A stretch of DNA of 64,000 bases from Romanomermis culicivorax (Eukaryota; Nematoda; Enoplea; Mermithida; Mermithidae): NCBI GenBank assembly GCA_963922205.1, contig CAWUHX010000022.1, positions 1,054,001 to 1,118,000 on the forward strand, in the 5' to 3' direction. The notes under the pieces are model-generated. The model was not told the origin of the DNA and did not search any database. It worked only from the letters and a program-made list of their open reading frames with translations. How positions within the stretch are numbered: position 1 is the stretch's first letter; each line of letters opens with the position of its first letter. The translations under genes were made by a program, and so were the position numbers. Below are positions 11,290 to 22,500 of the stretch, one piece after another.

Positions 11290-11877
11290 ATAGTACATAT
11301 CCTGGAAGTCGTTCATACAAAACTTCTACTGTTAAATCTTACTCAAAAGATTTTTGATGGTTTGAGTATGCTAAATTCATGTAACGGAGCCCCGAGGTCT
11401 GGGGGGAAGGTTCGGGTGGGGCCGGGGGTCACTGATTCAAAAAATTTTAGGGGACAGGGTCTCTGAAGGAAAAAAATTGATTTTTTCACCAATGAAGTCC
11501 GAAAAACGAATCTAAAAAACCGTAAAAAATGTATCCATAGGCGAAGCGCCGAGAAAATTGACGTTTCTGACCATTTTCATCGAAAAATTGACATTTTTCC
11601 GACCAATAGAATGGGGGTACCTATGACTGCCACATGGCTAGCCATAGGATCGGAAAATACTTGGGGGTCGCGGGTAGCCAAATGGCTAGCCGTATGAACG
11701 ACGATTTCTGGGGGGATGGGTTCCCTATAGCAAATCCCTCCCAGTTACATGAATGGCATGCTCATAATTTTCAGTCCTATGTGGCATATGATTCAGCACA
11801 AAACCGTTAAAATACTGACTTGCATTTGCTTCCCAGATTTATTATTTAGAAGCAGTTCCAGAAAAACGGACTATTGA
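11290..11877. mobile_element. MITE family T, diverged and interrupted copy
   Basis: The right end TTATTTAGAAGCAGTTCC...AACGGACTA matches the T-family terminus (TAGTCTG ends; complete copy at 47,928). The inner sequence GCTCATAATTTTCAGTCCTA matches that copy inverted. An F-family element is inserted in the middle (11,372-11,755). The left terminus is poorly preserved. Confidence 0.5.
11372..11755. repeat. Repeat family F, copy 1, inserted in a T-family MITE
   Basis: The ends ATTCATGTAAC and GTTACATGAAT are inverted repeats. The interior carries the family words AAAATTGACATTTTT, GGCTAGCCATA and a GGCGAAGCGCC palindrome. The flanks both contain ATGCT, which may be the target duplication. Related sequence lies at 21.4-21.9 kb and 55.5-55.9 kb. 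No coding frame. Confidence 0.5.
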
Positions 11878-12924
11878 TTAAATTTTTTATTTTCATAAAT
11901 TTTGCAGTGATTTCATGGTCGACGATTAACATTAATGACCTATAGGCCAGCAGGTCCCATAGTCCAGAGCGGACGTCCCCAAAAATTGACTACCTGTAGT
12001 CTGTTTTTCTTGAGAAGTATTATTTTATATGTTTGCCATTTTCCGCTAAGCAATATGTCGTATATGAGCGAAAACTTGTTACCTGTCTCAGCTAACCATA
12101 CAGATCCTACATAGTAGCCTTGTTTAAACAATTTAGAAGACGGTACTTATTTTTTCATTCTTCCGTTTACGAACATGAGTCTGTTTTTTATAAACGTTTG
12201 TAAATTGTAAAATGACAAAAAACAAGTACAGCTCTCGAAGTCGTTTACGCAAAGGCAGGATTTTTTTCAAAGATTGGTAATGGTTATTTGAGTAGGCGCA
12301 CAAGGTTCCCGCCATACTCCTATGAGGCATAACAGGAAATCGTAAAAATATGAAACAGTACGTGCTCGCCATTTACTTTATTTGCAAGCATTTCAAGAAA
12401 AAATGTAAAAAAATACTTCCGGCACCCTCACTACGGAATAGCATCTAATCCCTGCAAACAAATCGCGTCAGTTACTGACCATGTAAATCAGTTTGCAGAG
12501 CAGCCGCTTGCCAAGATCAATAGTCCATTATACTTGCACTATGAAAAATGTGGATATAATCTCGTTTATTGTGCGACAAACAGCAGATTATGCTTTTTTA
12601 AGAATAGCAGTTTGGGCATGATTTTTGAGCATATCAATAACGCCTTTCAGTAAGAGATTTTCGCGCTTTAACGTTTGATTCTCGAATTTCAAATCTCGAA
12701 CTTCCTTCCTCATTGCCGAAGTGAGCTACACAAAAAGGTAACACTGAGAAATGCATTATGCAGAGAGGATAGACGCAAGCTTACATCGTTACTACTTTGG
12801 AAGAAATCGCTATCTAACAGCTCTTTGGCGGTCGGTCTCGAGGCAGGACTATTTTGTACTAACCTTTTGATTAAAAAAGTCTAAAAGATGAACACGAAAT
12901 AATTTTTATTCATATGACAGCAGT
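11878..12924. other. Unassigned AT-rich DNA with T-family MITE ends
   Basis: A TAGTCTGTTTTTCTTGAGAAG sequence at about 11,997 and AGTCTGTTTTTTATAAACG at about 12,179 look like T-family MITE termini, but I could not pair them securely. Otherwise there are only short unsupported frames and no RNA gene. Confidence 0.35.
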
Positions 12925-13865
12925 GTTTTTTTGCACGGTGCAGACTTTTTAGGCTTCGAGCAGATTTTTTTTTATTTCTGCACTGGTGCAGAATTTTTTG
13001 AGTCATGTGTTTGATCACATATCTTCTTCTACAATGTGTCAGTCATTGATTCTGAACCTTTAAAATCAATTATTTTTCTTATTTTAAGACTAAAATGTCC
13101 ACTCAAAAAACTATAAATTTGTTCAAATTTAACATTGAATTACACATTCAATTTGCTTTTTTCCCCTAATTCACCATTATTATGTTGTAACAGGCATTGT
13201 TTTTCCCCCAAATTGTGCTTTTCGAGGGAAAAATTTCGGAGAAGGGAATAAAATTTTGGGCTCTTTCTCAGTGTTTTTCTGCACAGTGCAGAAAAGCCAA
13301 AAAAAGTTTCTGCCCTGCAGTTTTTCCTGTTACCACTGTTTTTCCCCGAGCTTTTTCCCCAAGTAGGGAGAGGGGTCAACATTTTCCCCCCATTTTCACA
13401 GAGTCGTTTTTTCGCTTAAAAATGTTCATCTTTTTTTATGTGTTTTGAAGCTTTTTCAAACATTCTGGTGTTTTTAGAGCCTTTACTTCATTAAAATACA
13501 GAACAAAATTGAAATTTTCGAGTTTGATCGAAGTCTAATCTACAAGCATTGTGGAACAAATTTTCCAGCAAACTATCCAAGAGCATAATGACTTTGAGTT
13601 ACATGAGAAATGGACGGCTAAGACCTCTATGATGACAAGTGAGAGCTCAAAAAAAGATGATAATCTTTCCGGCGCTTCGCGCCGAAAACATTTTTTGGTT
13701 ATTGACATTTTGCGACGCTGGAAAATCAATTTTCCGGATATTTATTTCAAGAATTAGATTCGAATTTTGTGTTCAAAAGTCGTAATTTCCATAATTTTAT
13801 TATTTGAAAAATTTAAAAACCAGATTCGTAAGCTCTCATGAACTTGGCCGAAAAGATATGAGTAA

Positions 13866-14538
13866 AGGGCCTGCTATACTTCGCCGTACGGCACCACATT
13901 GAGCTGCTATACTTCGCCGCACGCGCCGCGCAGTGCCGTACGGCGCCTGATGGTTGTTTTGGCAATGTCAAACTTTTCATACAGCGGTATGCGGCAGCAG
14001 TGCTCCAATATATCTCAATGTAGTCGATAATGTTTCTATAGTTCGTTTAACATAATTGGCCGTACTCATAAAATCAGGTGGATGCTACCTTGGGGTAGAA
14101 ATTACCTTCTTGTGAACAGCGATGTGGGTAGATGACTATCTGCGATTGAAATCTACCATTAGGTAGGTTTTTTTCACACTTCTACCTGCTTGTAGGTGTG
14201 AACGTGAGCATAACTGAAATTGTTCCTCGAGGTGATATAAAATCTACCAGCAGGTAGACCTAGCTGAAGGTTGTTTTCATGAATACGGCCATATTTACTA
14301 CTTTGTGACATAATAATTAAGTACTTTGGATGGACTCTGGATTAATAATATTTTGAAGAATATTTAGAATCCGAGAAGTTTTATCAATCACGTAGATTGA
14401 ATGGACATTTTTGTTCACAATTTTGTTATAATTCAATATTTCAGGCCCGGATGGAACAGTAGCTGCTATACATCATGCCTTACGATGCCGTACAGCGCTG
14501 TGCGGCGTACGGCACCGTAAGGAAGTATAGCAGGCCCT
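13866..14538. mobile_element. MITE of family G, nested in family X copy A
   Basis: 673 bp with ends AGGGCCTGCTATACTTC and GAAGTATAGCAGGCCCT, flanked by TAA on both sides (13,863-13,865 and 14,539-14,541). Two other copies of the host repeat lack it: 32,655-32,690 reads ATATGAGTAAACAGAG, and the inverted copy near 15,665 has a single TTA. Subterminal sequence is rich in palindromic CGTACGGC words. It contains a further small element at 14,058. Confidence 0.92.
14058..14290. mobile_element. Small MITE-like element nested in the family G MITE
   Basis: 233 bp bounded by GGCCGTACTCATAAAA and TTTTCATGAATACGGCC. The interior consists mostly of repeated, inverted CTACCTG and CAGGTAG words. No clear target duplication is visible in the AT-rich flanks. 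Confidence 0.5.
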
Positions 14539-15000
14539 TAAGAAGAGTGGAAATTTCCGAAAACTACTTCCATGAAGCTTTTAAATTAATTTCACGTTAA
14601 GAATGAATAATCGCTTCAAAAAGTTTGAAGATGTGACGTATTGATCTTTCTCAAAAAATGTGTCAAGGAAAAAATGCGAATCTTTATTAAATATCAAGAT
14701 AAAAAATTGAAAATTACCAATTAAAACACGAGATACAATACGTTTAAGATGACGAAAACCATTATAGATTGTGATAAATAAAGGTGGACATGCTAGAAGC
14801 CGCGCCTGAGCCAGGTAATGCATAATAATCATAATTAGAGTTATAACCGGAGCGAAGCACCGGAAAATTTCGACATTATGATCTTCTAAAATGCACCAAA
14901 ATGCATTTTTTCTGTACCCAACCTCCAAAATTTTCTTCCCAAAATGCGGAGAGTCCAAAATTTTTTTCGCCACAGAGCACGATTTGGGGGAAAAACAGTG

Positions 15001-16300
15001 ACTCTTAAAACACAATAATTGTGAATATAGGAAAAAAGCAAATAAATGTGTAATTCAATGTTAAATGTGAACGAATTCATAGTTTTCTGACTAGTCATTT
15101 TAAAGTCTTAAAATAAGAAAAATAATTGATTTTCAAAGTTAAGAATCAATGACTGATACATTATAGAAGAATATGTTATCAAACACATGATTCAACACCG
15201 GTGCAGAAATCACAAAAAAAATTCTGCACGAGGCCTAAAAAGTCTGCTCTGTGCAGAAAAAAATACTGCTCCCCATTTGGGATAGAAAATTTTCGGGATC
15301 GGATACAGAAAAAATGTATTTTGTAGCATTTTAGAAGGTCATAATCTTAAAATTCTCCGGTGCTTCGCGCCAGTTATAACTTTTATAATCATTATTATGT
15401 TTTGGTGCGGGTTTTAGCATGTCTACCTTCACTTATTACTTAATTTATAATAGTTTTCATCATCTTAAACGTATTATCTCATGTTTTAATTGGTAATCTT
15501 TAATATTTTATCTCGATATTTAATGATGATTCGCATTTTTTCCTTGACACATTTTTTGAGAAAGATTAACGCGTCAAGTCTCTAAACTTTTTGAAGCGAT
15601 TATTCCCTCCTTAACGTGAAATCAATTCAAAAGCTTCATGGAAGATTTTCGGAAATTTCTGCTCTTCTAACTAATATCTTTTCGGCCAAGGTCATGAGAG
15701 TTTACGAATAAATTACTGGTTTTAAAACTTTCCAAGTAATAAATTCTAGAAATTAGGACTTATGAAAACAAAATACGAATCTAATTCTTGAAATAAATGT
15801 TCGGAAAATTGATTTTCCAGCGTCGCAAAATGTCAATACCCAAAAAATTTTTCCGGCGCTTGGCGCCGGAAAGATTAATATCGTTTTTGGGCTCTCACTA
15901 ATCATCATACAGGACATGACTGTCGATTTTTCATGTAATTCAAATTCATTATGCTCTTGGATAGTTTTGTGGAAAATTTGTTCCACAATTTTTGTAGATT
16001 AGACTTCGATCAAACTCGAAAATTTCAATTTTTCCTCGATTTTAATGCTTTAACGGCTCTAAAAACACCAGAAGGTTTGAAAAAGCTCAGAAACACATAG
16101 ATAAAGCGTCTATGGGCTTTTTAAGCGAAAAAACGACTTCGGGAAGGTGAGGAAAAAATTTTTGACCCCTTTCCTCATCTGGGGTCCAGTGGAAAAAACA
16201 GCGGTAACAGAAGAAAACCGCAGTGCAAAAACTTTTTTTGACTTTTCTGCAGAAAAAAAGTCCTGAGTGACAGAAGCTAAACAAAAAAGCTTCAAATTCA
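15001..16300. repeat. Inverted partner arm of the 13-16 kb palindrome (family X, copy C)
   Basis: About 14,975-15,275 is the inverse of about 12,925-13,226 (shared: AAAATAAGAAAAATAATTGA and GAATCAATGACTGA, inverted). About 15,290-15,670 is the inverse of 14,542-14,960, and about 15,690-16,205 the inverse of about 13,320-13,860. So a second, minus-oriented copy of X plus its flank lies tail to tail with copy A. It lacks the family G MITE. Confidence 0.75.
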
Positions 16301-16555
16301 GACTAGGGATTCCAGCTTATCTTCAGAATCCGGAGTGTTCATCATAAAAAACACGCTAGACGTATAAGGAGACTTATATTGAAAAATTTTAAGAAAACAC
16401 GCTAAACGTATAAGACTAATTGAAAAATTTTAACCCGAACTTACGCTTTAAAGCAGATTACTACAATCCATGCATATTTCTGATCATTGCTTGACATGAC
16501 ATCAAAAAGGATTATCTTCAATGTTCTTGTTCAGCTTATTCAAAGCATACTGCCA
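16301..16555. other. Region 3' of the kinase gene
   Basis: Two imperfect tandem units of about 50 bp (AAAACACGCTAGACGTATAAG, with TTGAAAAATTTTAA) lie at about 16,345-16,435. On minus, a possible short terminal exon exists: acceptor GGCAG near 16,550, then YALNKLNKNIEDNPF and a stop. I cannot decide between that and read-through at the preceding donor. No clear polyadenylation signal was found. Confidence 0.35.
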
Positions 16556-19500
16556 TTATAGCTCTTCTGACAACCATAATAAACTTTTGAATACCTCAAT
16601 CGGCCACTGGCATTGAAACTCTGGACAAATGTCGCCATTTCTCAAATTCATAAAATTTTGCGTACGTTCCATATAGGTGCGAAAAGGAAAATAAAGCTCG
16701 AACATAATTATTCCAATACTGAACATATCCGCCTATAAAGACACGGGAAATCGGTTCGATAGCGAAATTTCTGATTCCAGAAACCGCAATCAGATATTTT
16801 GGATTACTGTTTAGATTTAACCTGAACTAAAACTCGGATTTGAAAGTTGGCAATGAAGGAATGAAAAAACTTATTCAGTCGAGAGACGCGAAACGATATC
16901 AAAAAATTATATCTCTTTACTTTATCGAAATTTCACATCAACCGAAATGTCTTTAACAAGCACTTACCTTTTGATTATAACAGTGACTCCTTAGCTGTTC
17001 AGGAGCCGAATATGACAATGTTCCTATACCACTGCTCCTGTAAAAAACTTCACTTTCCTTCTTGGCGTATTTTATGATCTTTCCAGAACTCTTATGAGCC
17101 GCGATATCGCGAGAACCTTTTTCTTCAATGCAGTCATCGTAAGCTGTTAGACACGCTAGACCAAAATCACCTAATAGAATGCGATCATCCGATTGACTGA
17201 TCAATATATTGCTTGGCTGGAAAAAAAAAACATTGGCTAACCAGACATACACGGCAAGAATTTTCGAGAGGGGGGAGGGTCCTCGGACTTTTCATCGACT
17301 GGGGGGTGGGGCTGGGTGAGCAAAACAGGAACAGAAAGGTTCCACAAGCATGCTTTTCATAGAAAATATGCATCAAAAATATCAAAAAACCAGTCTTCGA
17401 AAAAGTTCAGGGAGGGGTGTTTGACAATTTTTTCAGGCCAGGGAGGCGTGTTCAGGGTCTCAGGAAGGAGGGTTTACCTCTCGCTGTCCCCCACTCTATG
17501 TGCATTTGCTAACACATATCATTGATATATCTGTCTCAAACTGGAATAGTTTTTATTGACATTATTTACGGCTTAGGCTTCGTTTACCATCAATTTGAGG
17601 AATTTTAAAGTTCGAATTAGATGCAGATGACTATCGCTATGCGGGAGAAGATATCAAAAATGGTATCAGAATAAACTGGACATTAATTAAAATGAGTTAT
17701 TACAGACAGGTATGACAGTATCAATCATAAACAATCATTACTCATTTGACATTTTCTCCTTTTTTTCATGAAAATTGGAACTATAATTTAATAATATATA
17801 TATTCTAAAGTGAGAATGATTCGATCGAACTTGAGTTTGAATTGAATTGAATTGAGAACTGAAGACTTTCTCCGGTGTAGACCGTGGTAAAAAATCTTAC
17901 CCCGGTAGTTTCTTAATATCGCGTAAAATTTGTTTTTCAATAATGCCAAAAAACACGCAGATTTTGGCGCCAAGTTTTTTCACGCTTCCTGGTTAACTAA
18001 GTGAAAACTGTCTAGAAATTCTATAGACATGGAATTCAATGAAATCTCATTTTTAGGAAAACAAGAATACTTACTTTTATGTCACGATGTTGAATTCCAA
18101 GTTGGTGGATGTAGTTTAGGCCCTCCAACATTTGCTTAATCAATTTTTCGTTTCTCTTAGAATCGACATGAAGGAAGACATCTAGAAAGTAATGAATTAT
18201 TCTGTGTTTGTGTTAACGATAAAAACGGTTTTCTTAAAATGATTATCAAACACGACATAAATATTAGTGACGTCCCATGCCTAAGACAACTGTGAAAAAA
18301 GTTCAAGTATATTTCCAAGGAGTGAAGAAATTATCAGCTTACCGTAAGAAGATGTAGGTATGCTGTCATTCCGTTTATTTATCCAATCGCGAAGTGTTAA
18401 ACTGCCGAGCTCCATTTTCATGTATAGAATCAAGGAGCGAGCCTAAAAAAGAAACCCGCGGAAACTGGACTGATAAGCAATCTCACGTCGTGTACTGATG
18501 TTTATACTGAACTTATCTATAAGCTCTTCATTCAGAACATACCTAGAATTATCTGTCAAAACATAATCTTTTTTAAAAAATTCATACCATTGCGAAAAAG
18601 AAAACACATGATAGCAAGACATTAAAAAATAAAAACCTTGAAAAAATTAAAACATCATGAATTAATGAACGATGGCCAAAAGCTCACCAATGGCCATTGT
18701 CTAATATTTTTTCTATGACGAATATCACATGCTCGACGAAATGCAGAAAAATTTCTGCTTGATCCTTCAGACGATGAAGAACTGCCATTTTCCCCGAATA
18801 TATTATCTTCTGATAACGAGCCTTGAATCAATTTGTTTTTATTCACTAATGCTAACTGTTTATCATGTTTTTCTTCGTTTGACAATGATACTTCTTTGTC
18901 CTGATCCTTGAAAACGATAGAAGGACTGGAGCAACTGAGTCGTAAACTTGAGCGACCATTAAGATTAGTAATCGATTCATCCCTGGAATGATGAGAATTA
19001 CTCTTTATCAATAATAAAGTCAAAGGGCTCCTATAGCTGTCGATACATAGGTTGATTACACATTATTTGGATCACACGTTTAAAACCAAACTCCTATTGG
19101 TTTGGACTCCAGACTCTAGGAAACATAACTGAGTTGCATAAATTTCAATACAACCCTCTCATCAGATTATCATAACGACAAGAACAACTAGAATATTACT
19201 ATAAAACTCACGAGAAACTATTTATTTCAGATATCTGGCAATGTCGAGAATCTCGCCGATCACGCGTATGACTCAGAGAATTTTGACCACCTTTATTATA
19301 ACTAACAGAAGGAACGAATTCTAACCAAGCACCGTAATATCGAACAATATTCGGATGATTAAGCCGAGCCAAAATTTTAACTTCGCGCAAAGACTGGAAA
19401 GATAAAGTCCGAATGTTTAGACTTTAATCTAATTCTATATAATGTAAAGATGGGAACTATTTTTAGGAATTTCGGCAGGTAAATTATTTCACTATTTTAC

Positions 19501-22500
19501 TGTAAGAACTGCGGAAAACAAATTAGGAAGCAGCAAGAGCCTCAACTTCTCTGCTTGGATTCCCAGATTATTCCGTATCTTTCACGGTTTACGAGTAATA
19601 AACAACTTCATTGAGACGGAAAATATTATTATCTCGAAACTTTTTGAAGTATGCATCTAAATTTATATTGAGAAGAGAAAAGCGCAATTGCGCTCGAACA
19701 TTTGTAAAATTAAAGTACGATACAGAAGTTAAAACAAAGGGTGATAATTTTTTGTCAAAATGTCAAGATGTCACCTTGATACATAAGTCGGAATGACTTA
19801 GGTCGAACGAAATTTTCTTAACGGCGTAATATTGATCGTCGATATAACTTCTAACCTGAAATAGATCCGCATTTACAAATTAGCAATATCAGTAAAATTA
19901 TGCAGGGACATGGAAGAAGCTTACTTTATGAACTTGTCCGAAACCACCTTTTCCCAGGCAGGAAATTTCTTCATAGTCATTATAATACCGACTTTGTAAA
20001 ACTGTAATATGTTGACCCGTGTCTTGATTTTCTTTCAGGGCGGTTCCATCAAGAGCGCTCGTACAGGGGCGACTTAAGCCACAATCAGAAGCCGCCTGTA
20101 TCTGTGGTATTTTGCAAGATACATTCTAGAAAATGAATGAAAATAATAACGCCTGGATTGGCATACATCGGAACGTGTGGACCTAAAGGTCAAATTTTCA
20201 TGGTACGGGTAAACCCAATTTGTGAATTGAGATTGTAATTAAGTTATTAACTTGGCAAAAACACGAGATTTTTAAACATTTCGTATTAGACGGAGACGAT
20301 TACCAGATCATTCACGAAAACGTTTGCCTTTTTCAATAAATTGGCAGCGGTTGCTTGGAACTTTTGTCTGGCTGGCAATAAAGTATCCGAGAAGCATAAG
20401 GCTGGAATAAGCTACAAGCGGAGATAAAATAGAACAAACGTAGATAAATACAGCGGAGAAATTCGACTTACTTTGAGCTGAACTAAGGTTTGAGCAATAT
20501 CTAAAGTAATAAGTTAGTTTAGTATCAATCATACATGCACATAGGGGAGTCAGGGAGAGGTAAACATTCCTACCTGAGGTCCTGAACACCCCTCCCTGGA
20601 CTGAAGAAATCGTCAAACACCCCTCTCTGAAGTTTTTCGAAGATTTTTGATATTTTTGGTGCATGATGCATATTTTGTGCGAAAAACATGTTTGTGGATT
20701 GTGGAACTTTTTTTGTTTTTTTTTTGCTCACCCAACCCCACTCACCCTCGATGAAAAGTCCGAGGACCCTCCCCTCGAAAATTCTTTCCGTGCATGTCTG
20801 GTATCGATGAACGAAACGTTATGCATCCAGCAATTTGAGCACAAAAATTCAGGCTAAACCGTAGTTTAAAAAGCCTAAACCTAACAGCCGGAGTTGCCAC
20901 TTAAATCGATCTTGCAACATAAGTTAGACCTAAAACTTAACTAATCACGTCTAAACATCCTCGAGGTTTACAGTTCATCTTGAGGAACGATATATAAATA
21001 ATCAAGATGAATATTCCAATGACTGACATGGAAAATCCTATCCGACAATCAAACAAGTCTTACAAGAGAATAATTGTTTTCGTCTTGCATGGTTAGGCTC
21101 GGTTAAATTGCATAGTAATTCAAATAACGAAGCAAAGGCAATCAAACTGATGCCTTCATTATGTTTGAAATCTAAGTCCTTGTCGATTTCGAGGTTCTTA
21201 ATGTCTGAAAAAGTTGACCAATACTACATAAAGGCGTAAAGATGACGTCGCGTGTTAATACAGGCATATAGAAAGGAATCGGAATGATAGTGTAATAGAT
21301 CAGACATTAAACCCTTGATAGTAGGCTAACTATACCGTGACTCCCCTGACTTGACTACCATATGTATGCAACTGAGCTCTGAATTCTAGGGGCAAGCAAC
21401 TTTTTCACGGGTGGGTTCATTGATGGCCCGAAATTCTAGAAAGTCAATGGGGAAAACATATAAATTCTTTGAGCAAAAAGTCCGAAGAGTTATTCGAAAA
21501 AAAATAATTTTTTACTAAAAAACCACAAAATTACGCATTTATAGCGCGAATCGCGGAAAAATTAACATTTTTGACCCTTATTGTACGAAATTACTATTTT
21601 TACCAAAAAATTGACATTTTCGGTCTTTCGACCTGATGACTAAGCCATTTTAGCAATATGATTAAAATTTTTTTCATCTAGCCTAGGTTTCCAGGGGTTC
21701 CTGTAGCACCCCCGTCAAAATGTCAATTTTTCGATAGATAATGGTCAAAAAAGGTTAACAATGTCAATTTTTCGTCGCCTTGCACCATAATTATTTTCGA
21801 AAGGACTCTAAGAGAAAAATCAGAGTTTTTGTCCCTCAATGACCCCATAAAATTTTTGGCAATCAATGACCCCAACCTCAAAAAGATCTCCTGCCCCTCC
21901 CTCTGAAACTTGGAGCTCTATTCGGATGCAGGGCTGGGCAATGACAGAAAAGTTAGTTGGTTTTTATGTTTTTAGTGAAAATGTTTTTCAGTTTTTTTGA
22001 TTGGCTGGTTTATTTTTGAACTTCGGCTCGACACACATGGGCGAAGGTCCCAGTTCTAACTTAAGGGGCTCATGATTGCTGAGCAATCCGCGCGTTTCAA
22101 ATTCTAATTTAAAGTTCGGTTCGTTAGGCTAAAAATTTACAAGTAAATCACAACAGGAAATACTGCCAATTTTTTGTGATAAAGAACGATGATCGAAGAC
22201 ATAATCAAAATTAGCTGCATTTTAAGAATATCCTATAATTTTACTCAATTTTGATACGTCTTGTCACAAATATGTTTGACTTGCAGAGTCGATCCTGAAT
22301 TCTGCAGTACAAACAAATGCGTCATCCCCACTGAATTACTCTACGTAACCGCGTAGCCTCGCCGTATGCTAGCGATAATTTCTACTGTTTAGCTCCAATT
22401 TTTCATAAATAATTATTTTCTGGCAGGCTGATGCTTTTAGTCCTCTAGCTGGTTGCGGGTATTATCTAGCTGGCTGAAAATATTAGCAAAACAGTAGGTT

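Larger units (their letters stand above)
13334..15000. mobile_element. Family X (hAT-like non-autonomous), copy A, enlarged by a MITE
   Basis: The ends CACTGTTTTTCCCC and GGGGAAAAACAGTG are inverted. After removal of the 673-bp MITE at 13,866 it is about 990 bp, the same as copy B (32,132-33,123), which it matches throughout, including the GGCGCTTCGCGCCG palindrome and TTCTAAAATGCACCAAAATG. Copy B has an exact 8-bp target duplication; here the flanks do not match, consistent with later rearrangement into the surrounding palindrome. Confidence 0.75.
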
